A stretch of 25,699 bases of DNA from Facklamia sp964471435 (GCA_964471435.1 CAYYGA010000022.1:1-25699), one strand, 5' to 3'; shown: positions 1-6,970, numbered from the stretch's first letter. Made by a program: numbers and translations. Notes: generated from the sequence alone by a model not told the origin.

Positions 1-293
1 TTAGCCAAAGTTGCTCCAGTATGTCTTAATTTATGTGGAGTAGCATGGACTAATTCAGGATGTCTCTTCATGTGATTCTTCATGCGATAGTTTAAATAGT
101 CGATATGAAGCCTCTTGTTAATGTTCCCTTGATTATCAATATAAGTGAACACGAATTGTTCAGGATTCTGAATGATATTAAATTTTTTCAAGAACAATTT
201 TTGTTCAGTTTTCCACTGTTTGAGTAGTATAGCCAATTCATAAGGAATGTTAAAAATAGTTTTCTTAAGAAAGCTCGTAAAGCTTCTCAATTC
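1..293 (-). pseudogene. Tyrosine recombinase (integrase), C-terminal fragment truncated at the rpsI junction
   Basis: Read on the minus strand from 293 downwards, the frame gives a peptide containing NIPYELAILLKQWKTEQ, then TYIDNQGNINKRL, then the box-II motif HKLRHTGATLA. HxLRHT is the hallmark catalytic segment of phage and ICE tyrosine recombinases; the Arg and His belong to the active site. The frame runs off the left edge, so the C-terminal Tyr is not seen. Upstream a stop (294-296) closes the frame, and family-like sequence begins only near 263. The N-terminal arm-binding and core-binding domains and the box-I Arg are therefore missing, and the break coincides with the rpsI-derived sequence. 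I infer a decayed or rearranged integrase remnant of an integrated element lying to the left. It may still be transcribed but should not be catalytically competent. Confidence 0.75.
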
Positions 294-305
294 TCAAAAC
301 GTTAA
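264..305 (+). repeat. rpsI: Displaced rpsI 3'-end copy: probable attachment site of an integrated element
   Basis: Codons 264-302 read LKKARKASQFSKR, followed by TAA at 303-305. This is the characteristic C-terminus of ribosomal protein S9, whose relatives end in forms such as LKKARRAPQFSKR. The preceding codons (IRNVKNSF) do not belong to S9, so only the last 13 codons are present. The normal explanation is site-specific integration into the 3' end of rpsI: the element carries a copy that restores the gene at one end, leaving this orphan copy at the other. The 3' ends of ribosomal-protein genes, rpsI among them, are known ICE integration sites in Firmicutes (from memory). A small perfect hairpin, AGCGAA-CTTA-TTCGCT, follows at 315-330. 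The other att copy lies outside the window. Confidence 0.72.
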
Positions 306-395
306 GACAGTCGCAGCGAACTTATTCGCTTTACGAATGTGTTATCTAACGAAGATTTTGAAAGAAACCGAGCATCAACTTTTAACAGTAATACA

Positions 396-428
396 GACAC
401 TTTCCAAGATGGGAAGTGTCTTTTTTTT
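396..428 (+). terminator. Rho-independent terminator, probably the original rpsI terminator
   Basis: GACACTTTCC and GGGAAGTGTC form a 10-bp stem with one T-G wobble around the loop AAGAT, followed by eight T. The only gene it could serve on this strand is the rpsI tail ending at 305, which supports the view that this is the chromosomal side of an attachment site. Another perfect 7-bp hairpin (CATCCAT-TTTT-ATGGATG, 463-480) lies downstream without a T-tract. Otherwise I see nothing between 306 and 615 apart from a possible TACAAT -10 element at 562-567. Confidence 0.85.
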
Positions 429-615
429 ATCTATCAATTTATATTATTGGTAAGAAATCGTCCATCCATTTTTATGGATGCCAATTATTTAATGAGTTAG
501 ATTTTTTATGAAAGTTAATAAAAATTTAATCAATTTTGTAGTCAATTAACTCAATTTGCAATACAATGATCGTAAAGAAAAGACGCTCGTTAATTTTATA
601 AAAAGGAAGATACTT

Positions 616-1518
616 ATGAAGTATGATTGCATTATTATCGGGGGAGGCATGGGAGGGTTTAGTGCTGCACTTGTTTTAGGTAGAGCCAGACTAAATGTTC
701 TCTTAATTGACAATAATAACCCGCGGAATAAAATGACAAAGCAGTCCCACGGTTTTATTACTAACGATAATATATCACCAGTCATGATTAGAAGAAAAGC
801 AGCAGAAGATTTAAAAAGATATCCCAGTATCAGTCAGTTATCAGATACAGTGGTCGATATAAATGTTAAAGATTCATCCTTCATGGTGGAAACTATAAAT
901 AATAATTATGAGACAAAGCGCATTATTTTAGCAACCGGCTTAAAAGAAACCCTGCCAAACATTAAAGGGATAGAGACAGTTTATGGTAATTTAATTTTTA
1001 ATTGTCCATTTTGTGATGGTTGGGAATTAAAAGATAAGAAGCTGGCTATTATAGTGGACAATGAAAAAAGTATCTTAGATCTCACTAAACTGATTTACAG
1101 TTGGAGTAAACATTTAACTGTTTTCACTCATGGTATCCTACTTGAAACTACTACTAAATCAATCCTAGCAAAAAACAACATCCATTTATTTGAAGATAAA
1201 ATTCAAATCATCAACAAAGTGGATAATAAAGCAGTTATTAAATTGGAGAATAACCAGCTTATTGAAATCGAAGGTGGATTTTTAATCCCCCCCTTTGAAT
1301 TGAACTTACCTTTTGCAACAAAAATCCCACTAAGGATAGCCGATAATGGCAGAATTCAATCCAATGAAATCGGGATAACTAATCAAAAAAATATTTATGT
1401 GGTGGGGGATTTAAATGCCTATTTTAAAAAACAGCTTTTACATGCCGCCAGCTCAGGGAGTCTAACAGCTGCAGGAATAATAAGAGAAATAGCTGCTGAA
1501 AAATTTTTATACGACTAA
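616..1518 (+). CDS. FAD-dependent thioredoxin-reductase-like disulfide oxidoreductase (CPFC type)
   Basis: This 300-residue protein has the length and fold signature of low-molecular-weight thioredoxin reductases. An N-terminal FAD-binding loop GGGMGG lies at residues 9-14, ILATGLKETLP at about 104-114, a redox-active CPFC (C130, C133) followed by DGWE, and the C-terminal FAD motif VVGDL. Classical TrxB has CATC; CPFCDGWE marks a separate group of TrxR-like enzymes of mostly unknown substrate. Where family members carry a glycine-rich NAD(P)H loop (GxGxxA/G), this protein reads AIIVDNEKSILDL, with no glycine. Pyridine-nucleotide binding may therefore be altered. The start at 616 is preferred over an in-frame ATG at 556 because AAAAGGAAG at 601-609 precedes it at normal spacing. 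It stands alone, not next to a thioredoxin. Physiological partner unknown. Confidence 0.82.
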   Translation: MKYDCIIIGGGMGGFSAALVLGRARLNVLLIDNNNPRNKMTKQSHGFITNDNISPVMIRRKAAEDLKRYPSISQLSDTVVDINVKDSSFMVETINNNYETKRIILATGLKETLPNIKGIETVYGNLIFNCPFCDGWELKDKKLAIIVDNEKSILDLTKLIYSWSKHLTVFTHGILLETTTKSILAKNNIHLFEDKIQIINKVDNKAVIKLENNQLIEIEGGFLIPPFELNLPFATKIPLRIADNGRIQSNEIGITNQKNIYVVGDLNAYFKKQLLHAASSGSLTAAGIIREIAAEKFLYD

Positions 1519-1642
1519 GTCAATTTAATGACTGCATAAATTTTAACTTAAAATTTGCGATGAGATATTTTCCATCAAGAGGATAGATTTTTAAAAAGTG
1601 AAAATCTACTTAGAAATAAGAGAGTTTTGGCACTAAAGAAAG

Positions 1643-1668
1643 AGAGTGAATAAGACTCTTTTTGTTTT
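1643..1668 (+). terminator. Weak candidate terminator in the 1519-1780 intergenic region
   Basis: AGAGT-GAATAAG-ACTCT is followed by TTTTTGTTTTT. The stem is only 5 bp, so efficiency is doubtful. The rest of 1519-1780 is AT-rich, with no gene and no clear promoter that I can defend. Confidence 0.35.
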
Positions 1669-1780
1669 TATAATAATAAGTCAATTTAGAACAAACTTTA
1701 AGAGTAAAAATTAGGAGCCTGCAGTATTTTCATTTAAAATAAGACTTATCAAATGATTTTTTAGGAAAGGAAATCTAACT

Positions 1781-2440
1781 ATGGAAGAATTTAAAAGGCT
1801 GCCTAAACATATTGGGATTATACCAGATGGAAATCGTCGTTGGGCCACAGCTAAAGGCTTGCAAAAACAAGACGGATATTCTCACGGTATTGGACCAGGA
1901 CTGAAATTATATGAAGCTTGCTTAGAATTAGGCGTAGAAGAGATTACCTTTTATGGATTTACGATGGATAATGTCAAACGCCCTTCTATACAAACGAGAG
2001 CTTTTCAGCGTGCCTGCGTTGAATCGGTAAATGAGCTCAAAAAGCGTGATGCAGATCTTTTAGTGATGGGAAATGCTGAATCCAAAGTTTTCCCTGAAGA
2101 GCTGAAGTCCTATACTACCCGGACTAAGTTTGGCCAGGGATCAATAAAAGTAAATTTCCTGGTTAACTATGGCTGGGATTGGGATTTGAATCAAGCTCTT
2201 AAAAATGAAGAAACAATAAAGAGTGGCAGTGTAAAAAATAATATTGCCTCTAAAGATATTTCTCGCATGGATTTAATTATCCGCTGGGGCGGAAGGCGTC
2301 GTTTGAGTGGATTTTTACCCATTCAGTCAGTTTATGCCGATATATTTGTAGTGGAAGATTACTGGCCTGATTATGAGGATGAGCATTTCATAGAAGCGTT
2401 ACGCTGGTATGAAGACCAAGATGTCACTTTAGGCGGCTAA
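1781..2440 (+). CDS. Cis-prenyltransferase family protein, divergent UppS paralogue
   Basis: This 219-residue protein belongs to the undecaprenyl diphosphate synthase (cis-IPP transferase) family, which condenses isopentenyl diphosphate units onto an allylic diphosphate. HIGIIPDGNRRWA (residues 10-22) matches the UppS motif H-x-x-I-x-M-D-G-N-x-R-W-A, with the catalytic Asp at D16. ITFYGFTMDNVKRP matches the conserved Y-AFS-EN-RP block. The C-terminal IIRWGGRRRLSGF followed by Q-S-V-Y-A-D matches R-T-S-G-E-x-R-I-S-N-F and the Y-A-E block. Deviations: M to P before the catalytic Asp, SGE to GGR, YAE to YAD, and about 30 residues fewer than housekeeping UppS. This is probably not the main cell-wall UppS but a paralogue with another chain length or substrate. 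The start is set by AGGAAAGGAAA at 1763-1773. Monocistronic as far as visible. Confidence 0.83.
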   Translation: MEEFKRLPKHIGIIPDGNRRWATAKGLQKQDGYSHGIGPGLKLYEACLELGVEEITFYGFTMDNVKRPSIQTRAFQRACVESVNELKKRDADLLVMGNAESKVFPEELKSYTTRTKFGQGSIKVNFLVNYGWDWDLNQALKNEETIKSGSVKNNIASKDISRMDLIIRWGGRRRLSGFLPIQSVYADIFVVEDYWPDYEDEHFIEALRWYEDQDVTLGG

Positions 2441-2512
2441 GAGGGGAATGTACTTTTTACTTTAAAAGCTTTAATTAAGCAGTTTAAGACTCTATAAGGA
2501 AGGGCATGACAC

Positions 2513-2540
2513 TTGCGAAGGGTTGTATAATTGATATACT
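2513..2540 (+). promoter_or_regulatory. Sigma-A-type promoter of the 84-residue unknown gene
   Basis: TTGCGA (2513-2518), a 16-bp spacer, TATACT (2535-2540). An overlapping TATAAT lies at 2526-2531. Either would start transcription just upstream of the ATG at 2566, which argues against an in-frame ATG at 2506 that sits inside the promoter. Confidence 0.6.
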
Positions 2541-2565
2541 ACATCAAAGATTATGGAGGGGTTTT

Positions 2566-2820
2566 ATGAATTTACGTCAGTTAGTTATTCAACAGGAGCA
2601 GGACAGCAGTATCAACGTATTAAGCAAATTAGAGCGGGCGTTGGGCAGGGAATTTAGCGAAGAAGAAACTTTAAAAATTTTATTGAATGCATATAAACAT
2701 TTTTCTGGACAAGCCGCTGATCACATGGCAGTTCATCTTGGGCTGGATAAAATATTGTCCCAAGAAGAGATGGATAAAATTTATTCATTTGAAGCAAATG
2801 TGGAGCAAAAAGATAGGTAG
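2566..2820 (+). CDS. Hypothetical small protein, 84 residues
   Basis: I do not recognise this protein. It is short, charged, predicted mostly alpha-helical, with no Cys, no membrane segment and no signal peptide. Recurrent features are an N-terminal amphipathic stretch (MNLRQLVIQQEQ), a motif LERALGREFSEEETLKIL, and a helix-turn-helix-sized C-terminal half containing MAVHLGLDKILSQEEM. The start at 2566 is chosen because a very strong ribosome binding site, GGAGGGG (2555-2561), sits 4-5 bases before it and the promoter lies just upstream. It forms its own transcription unit between the promoter at 2513 and the terminator at 2855. A small regulatory or adaptor protein is possible but is only a guess. 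Confidence 0.72.
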   Translation: MNLRQLVIQQEQDSSINVLSKLERALGREFSEEETLKILLNAYKHFSGQAADHMAVHLGLDKILSQEEMDKIYSFEANVEQKDR

Positions 2821-2854
2821 CTTAAATATAAAAAAGATGTTAAAATTTTAATTC

Positions 2855-2884
2855 AAGCACTTCTAGTTAAGGAGTGCTTTTTTA
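2855..2884 (+). terminator. Rho-independent terminator after the 84-residue gene
   Basis: AAGCACT (2855-2861) and AGTGCTT (2873-2879) form a 7-bp stem, followed by a T-tract into 2883. It closes the small monocistronic unit. Confidence 0.8.
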
Positions 2885-3070
2885 ACTCTGTTAGTATATG
2901 AAAACACATATATGTTGTTGACTTATTATGAGTTTTAAATTAGAGTATAGATAATATTAAAAAGGGGGTAAAGAGTAACGGTCCTAATTAGCAAATTTAA
3001 AAGTCATCAGAAAAGAAAAGTATTAAAGTTAGAAATTGAGTTATTATTTAAAGAAAGGTTAGGTGATTGA

Positions 3071-4450
3071 GTGTCACAATCAAACTTAAAGGCTTATTCA
3101 TCCGGTCAGATTACTTATTTAATATTATCAGGAATTATTATTCTTTCAGCGGGGCTGAACTATGCCTTTAATTGGGGATTCTTCAATATAGCGATCGATA
3201 CCTACTCCGTTTTGGCTATCTTTGCTTCATCACTCATCTTGTGGCTGTTTGTAGGTATTGATTGGCCTTCGATTATGTGTATTATCTTACTGGGCTTATT
3301 GCCGGGTTTGACCTTCCCGGAAGTGTTCCAGCTGTCCTTTGGGAATACGACTTTTGTCTTTTTATTATTTACCTTTATTGTTACCCATGCTTTGGAACAA
3401 ACTAATTATTTAAAACGAGTCTCCGGCTGGGCTTTAAATAATACTTGGGCTCAACAAAGCCCTCTCAGATTTATTTTTGCATTTTTAGGAGTTATGCTGT
3501 TTATTGCCTCCTTCGTTTCACCTACCATTTTATTTATGATTGCATTTCCTCTATATGAAGAAATCGTTCAGCAATTTGGATTTGAAAAAGGGAATCGTAA
3601 TGCCTCAATTATTTTAATTGCCCTCTATGCAACACTTGCAATTGGAACAGCTATGACTCCGATTAACCATGTATTTGCAATTACCGCTATGGGACTCTAC
3701 GAAGCGTCCTATGGGGTAGCCATTTCCAACAGCCAGTATATGTCCTTTGCAATACCGGCTGGATTGGCCATCTTTGTTTTACTTTTAGTAAGTATGCGTG
3801 CAGTATGGCGCTTAGATTTATCAGGTTTACAAGTAAAAAATGTAAAGTCCCTTGATAATTTACCAAAAGCAAGTCGAAGAGAAAAATGGGTGTTGGCTGT
3901 CTTTATTGGAGTAGTGGCTTTATGGATCCTGCCGGAATTTTTGGGTGTTATCTTGCCAGCTTTTGGCAATTTTATGAAAAATGCCGGCATAGCATTTCCT
4001 CCCATGATAGGTGCTCTGGCTTTATCCGTCATAGCAGTTGAAGGGAAACCATTAATAAAACTCCAAGATGCCATTATAAAAGGTGTTTATTGGCCCAGTT
4101 TATTAATTGTAGCTGCCACTTTAAGTTTAGGTTCTGTGTTGTCAAATCCTTATTATGGGGTAACAGAATTAATACAGACCACGCTCACACCCTTCTTAAT
4201 TCAGTTAAGTCCAATTATGATGGTGTTGGTTTTTGTAATCTGGGCAGGATTACAAACAAACTTCTCTTCCAATTTAGTTACTACATCCGTTGTTACAACG
4301 ATTGTAATTACGATCGCATCAGCTCAAGGAGATNNNNNNNNNNNNNNNNNNNNNNNNNNNNNNNNNNNNNNNNNNNNNNNNNNNNNNNNNNNNNNNNNNN
4401 NNNNNNNNNNNNNNNNNNNNNNNNNNNNNNNNNAAAACAATCAATCATAA
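3071..4450 (+). CDS. SLC13/DASS-type (ion transporter superfamily) permease, interrupted by assembly gap 1
   Basis: 421 residues are readable before the N run. They form a polytopic membrane protein with about ten to eleven hydrophobic segments. The arrangement, with IDWPSIMCIILLGLLPG, SFGNTTFVFLLFTFIV, an SPTILFMIAFPLYEE segment and IALYATLAIGTAMTPINH, resembles SLC13/DASS and arsenite-permease-like carriers, which import dicarboxylates or other anions with Na+. The substrate cannot be told. The start is GTG at 3071, preceded by AGGTGA. Only five codons (NNQS-stop) follow the gap. Because the N number is arbitrary, their frame is not guaranteed and the end coordinate is provisional. About 50-80 C-terminal residues are expected to be missing. 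It is followed by its own terminator at 4477. Confidence 0.7.
   Translation: MSQSNLKAYSSGQITYLILSGIIILSAGLNYAFNWGFFNIAIDTYSVLAIFASSLILWLFVGIDWPSIMCIILLGLLPGLTFPEVFQLSFGNTTFVFLLFTFIVTHALEQTNYLKRVSGWALNNTWAQQSPLRFIFAFLGVMLFIASFVSPTILFMIAFPLYEEIVQQFGFEKGNRNASIILIALYATLAIGTAMTPINHVFAITAMGLYEASYGVAISNSQYMSFAIPAGLAIFVLLLVSMRAVWRLDLSGLQVKNVKSLDNLPKASRREKWVLAVFIGVVALWILPEFLGVILPAFGNFMKNAGIAFPPMIGALALSVIAVEGKPLIKLQDAIIKGVYWPSLLIVAATLSLGSVLSNPYYGVTELIQTTLTPFLIQLSPIMMVLVFVIWAGLQTNFSSNLVTTSVVTTIVITIASAQGDXXXXXXXXXXXXXXXXXXXXXXXXXXXXXXXXXXNNQS
4334..4433. other. Assembly gap 1 (100 N)
   Basis: Exactly 100 N, the usual placeholder for a scaffold gap of unknown length. It falls inside the C-terminal part of the SLC13-type permease gene. 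Confidence 0.97.
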
Positions 4451-4476
4451 TAGATATGTATATAAAGTATTTTACT

Positions 4477-4520
4477 AAGGCTCTCTTCTGATTCGTCAAG
4501 AAAGGGGAGCCTTATTTTTT
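4477..4520 (+). terminator. Rho-independent terminator after the permease
   Basis: AAGGCTC (4477-4483) pairs with GAGCCTT (4507-4513), extended inward by wobble pairs, and is followed by ATTTTTT. It separates the permease from the ABC-importer operon. Confidence 0.75.
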
Positions 4521-4565
4521 ATGGAAAAAATAAGTGAAAAATTAAATACTCTTAAATGTAATTGT

Positions 4566-4595
4566 TTGATAAAGAGAGTATCAGAATGTTATCAT
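4566..4595 (+). promoter_or_regulatory. Promoter of the OpuC-type operon
   Basis: TTGATA (4566-4571), an 18-bp spacer, TATCAT (4590-4595). The predicted start near 4602 leaves only about 13 bases before a GTG at 4615 but about 37 before the ATG at 4639, which favours the ATG. Confidence 0.5.
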
Positions 4596-4638
4596 ACAGC
4601 CATATAGTTATCAGGTGATCTTTATAAAAAAGTCAGAG

Positions 4639-5295
4639 ATGATTATTTATAGTCAGGAGGTGGGGCCTATTTTCACACAAATTGTCTCCTATTTTAAAAT
4701 TTTTGGTGATAATTATCTTACTTATTTTCTTGAGCATCTATCATTGAGCTTTTTGGCAATTTTATTTTCTGTGTTAATCGGTCTGCCTCTGGGATATTTT
4801 TCTTCAAAATATTTAAAATTAGGAAAATGGCTTACCGGCGGAGTTCAAGTATTACGGGTTATACCAAGTTTAGCAGTTTTATTTATATTAATTCCCCTTG
4901 TAGGAGTAGGACGCCTGCCTGCTTTAATTGCTTTAATATTTTTAGGCATACCTCCTATTTTAATTAATACGAATGTAGGGTTTCAAGAAGTGGACTTTGT
5001 TCTTTTAGAAACTGGACGCGCCATGGGAATGAAATCAAACCAGCTGTTTAGAAAGGTCCATTTTCCTTTAGCTTTGCCTTTTATCTTAAATGGAATAAAG
5101 CTAGCGTTAGTTGAAATTATCGCCAGCGCAACTTTAGCGACTTATATAGGAGCGGGAGGCTTAGGCACACTAATATTTACCGGGCTGGGGTTATTACGCC
5201 TGGACTTAATTTTAATCGGTGCTGTGTCTGTCGCACTATTATCCTTGGCAGCCAGTATATCTTTTGATTTATTAATAAAAAGGAGTCGGATATAA
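4639..5295 (+). CDS. Quaternary-amine (glycine betaine/carnitine/choline) ABC transporter permease, OpuCB-like
   Basis: This 218-residue inner-membrane permease has about five hydrophobic segments and the binding-protein-dependent permease signature. The coupling loop ETGRAMGMKSNQLFRKVHFP is followed by LALPFILNGIKLALVEI, as in OpuCB/OpuCD and ProW relatives, where it docks on the ATPase. ATYIGAGGLGTLIFTGL closes the domain. The start is uncertain: ATG 4639 is preferred, but GTG 4615 in the same frame is possible. The stop is one base from the ATG of the binding-protein gene, so the two are co-translated. It should form the translocation pore together with the second permease at 6963. A CAGGAGGTGG sequence at 4655-4664 inside the gene looks like a strong Shine-Dalgarno site but has no start codon at the right distance. 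Confidence 0.88.
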   Translation: MIIYSQEVGPIFTQIVSYFKIFGDNYLTYFLEHLSLSFLAILFSVLIGLPLGYFSSKYLKLGKWLTGGVQVLRVIPSLAVLFILIPLVGVGRLPALIALIFLGIPPILINTNVGFQEVDFVLLETGRAMGMKSNQLFRKVHFPLALPFILNGIKLALVEIIASATLATYIGAGGLGTLIFTGLGLLRLDLILIGAVSVALLSLAASISFDLLIKRSRI

Positions 5296-5296
5296 A

Positions 5297-6184
5297 ATGA
5301 AAAAATTATTAACTTTCTTGCTGGTTTTTCTAACAGCCTTTACCTTAGCTAGTCCTCTTGTTTCTGCTCGTGAGGGAACGCCGGTTAGAGTAGGCTCAAA
5401 AGATTTTACTGAAAGTCTGATTATAGCTGAAATTTATGCTTTGGCTCTCGAAGATAATGATATTGAAGTGGAGCGTGTGTTCAATGTTGCCAGTTCAGTG
5501 GTTCATACTTCAATTATAAATGATGAAGTCGATTTATATCCTGAGTATACAGGGACAGGCTTATTGGCGGTGTTACAATTACCCATGGAAACTGATCCGG
5601 AAAAAGTATATGAAATAGTAAGTGAGGCCTACCAAGAAGAATTTGATTTGACATGGTTAAATTACGCCCAAGCCAATAACTCCCAGGGAATTGCGATTCG
5701 AACTCAAATCGCAGAAGAGTTAAGCATTACTACTATTAGTGATTTACAAGCGCAGGCATCAGCCATTCGTTTTGCTTCTCAAGGTGAATTTGATATGCGC
5801 GAAGACGGGATTCCTGGATTAGAATCGGTGTATGGCGAATTTGATTTTGCTTCTTCAACTATCTATGATAATAGTTTAAAATATCAAGTTCTTGAAAGTG
5901 ATGAAGCCGATGCGACACCTGCTTATACAACCGAAGGTCAATTAGTGCAAACTGACAAATTTTTAGTTTTAGAAGATGATCAGCAGTTTTGGCCGCCTTA
6001 CAACTTAGCTCCTGTAGTTAGAAATGATCAACTGGCCTCTCACCCTGAAATTGCTGACATATTAAACGAAATCAGTCAATATATAGACACACCAACAGCT
6101 CAGGCCTTGAATGCCGCCGTAGATGTTGAAGGCAGGGACTATGAAGAAGTTGCTTTAGAGTTTTATGAATCGATAAAAGAATAG
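5297..6184 (+). CDS. Glycine betaine/OpuC/OsmF-family substrate-binding protein with a non-lipoprotein signal peptide
   Basis: This 295-residue extracellular solute receptor delivers the ligand to the flanking permeases. Residues 1-24 are a Sec signal peptide (MKKLL, hydrophobic core, then SPLVSA) with a predicted signal-peptidase-I site after A24. The mature protein opens with VRVGSKDFTESLIIAEIYA and carries DLYPEYTGT (about residues 79-87), both hallmarks of the QAT/OsmF binding-protein family (PF04069). Gram-positive ABC receptors are normally lipoproteins with an L-x-x-C lipobox, but there is no Cys near the cleavage region and none is apparent in the protein. Either the protein is released or it is held another way, for example by binding tightly to the permease. 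The Shine-Dalgarno AAAAGGAG lies at 5278-5285. The substrate is probably betaine, carnitine or choline, inferred from the family. Confidence 0.9.
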   Translation: MKKLLTFLLVFLTAFTLASPLVSAREGTPVRVGSKDFTESLIIAEIYALALEDNDIEVERVFNVASSVVHTSIINDEVDLYPEYTGTGLLAVLQLPMETDPEKVYEIVSEAYQEEFDLTWLNYAQANNSQGIAIRTQIAEELSITTISDLQAQASAIRFASQGEFDMREDGIPGLESVYGEFDFASSTIYDNSLKYQVLESDEADATPAYTTEGQLVQTDKFLVLEDDQQFWPPYNLAPVVRNDQLASHPEIADILNEISQYIDTPTAQALNAAVDVEGRDYEEVALEFYESIKE

Positions 6185-6193
6185 AGGCAGTTA

Positions 6194-6970
6194 ATGCGAG
6201 AACTTGCGATTGAATTTCATCATATAAGTAAAATTTATCCAAATGCCTTACAGCCGGCATTGAACGATCTTTCTTTTCAAATATATGAGGGGGAATTTAT
6301 TACAATCTTAGGCTCATCCGGTTCAGGGAAGACAACCATTTTAAAAATGATGAATCGTTTAATAGAGCCTAATCAAGGGAGTATTGAATTTTACGGGCAA
6401 AATATTCAAGCAATGAATCCCATTGAATTGCGTCGCCAGATGGGTTATGTAGTGCAACAAATTGCATTATTCCCCCATATGACAGTAGCTCAAAACATTG
6501 CCACTGTTCCGCAGCTTCTTTCTTGGTCGACAGAAAAGATTAATCAACGTATTGATACTTTACTTCAATTGGTGGAAATGAATCCTAAAGAGTACCGTAA
6601 ACGATATCCTAGAGAACTCTCCGGCGGGCAACAACAAAGAATTGGACTGGCAAGAGCATTAGCCGCTAATCCTAAAGTAATGCTCTTAGATGAACCTTTC
6701 GGTGCTATTGATGCCATTACGCGCTTAAATTTACAAGAAGCGATACAAAAGATTCATGCTGATTTAAAAGATAAGACATTTATTTTAGTGACCCATGATA
6801 TCAATGAGGCCTTTAAATTGGGGCATCGAATAATGGTAATGGATCAAGGGCTGATACATCAATTTGATTATCCGGAACAAATTATTGAAAAGCCGGCCAG
6901 CGACTTTGTTTCTAATTTGATTCAAACAGCCCGCAGTCAGGAAACTTTTTGGAGTGAACATAATGATTGA
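6194..6970 (+). CDS. Quaternary-amine ABC transporter ATPase, OpuCA/ProV-like without CBS domains
   Basis: This 258-residue ABC ATPase energises the importer. It shows Walker A GSSGSGKTT (40-48), a Q-loop at VVQQ (86-89), signature LSGGQQQR (142-149), Walker B VMLLDEP (162-168), a D-loop GAID and the H-loop His at H201. The core FYGQNIQAMNPIELRRQMGY is typical of the OpuCA/ProV branch. OpuCA and ProV usually run to about 380-400 residues with tandem C-terminal CBS domains that sense ionic strength or cyclic dinucleotides. This protein ends about 60 residues after the H-loop, so the regulatory module is absent. The start ATG lies 10 bases after the receptor stop, and the 3' end overlaps the next permease by 8 bases. 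Confidence 0.92.
   Translation: MRELAIEFHHISKIYPNALQPALNDLSFQIYEGEFITILGSSGSGKTTILKMMNRLIEPNQGSIEFYGQNIQAMNPIELRRQMGYVVQQIALFPHMTVAQNIATVPQLLSWSTEKINQRIDTLLQLVEMNPKEYRKRYPRELSGGQQQRIGLARALAANPKVMLLDEPFGAIDAITRLNLQEAIQKIHADLKDKTFILVTHDINEAFKLGHRIMVMDQGLIHQFDYPEQIIEKPASDFVSNLIQTARSQETFWSEHND

Noticed and set aside
247..453. Open frame of 68 codons on the plus strand
   Set aside because: It runs out of frame through the S9 tail and straight through the terminator at 396-428, and has no ribosome binding site. The true signal there is the S9 tail in another frame.
2506..2565. N-terminal extension of the 84-residue protein from ATG 2506
   Set aside because: The extension covers the promoter elements, and the ATG at 2566 has a far better ribosome binding site.
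3687..4074. Antisense open frames inside the permease gene
   Set aside because: They are shadows of the conserved membrane-protein frame, with basic, low-complexity translations and no start signals.
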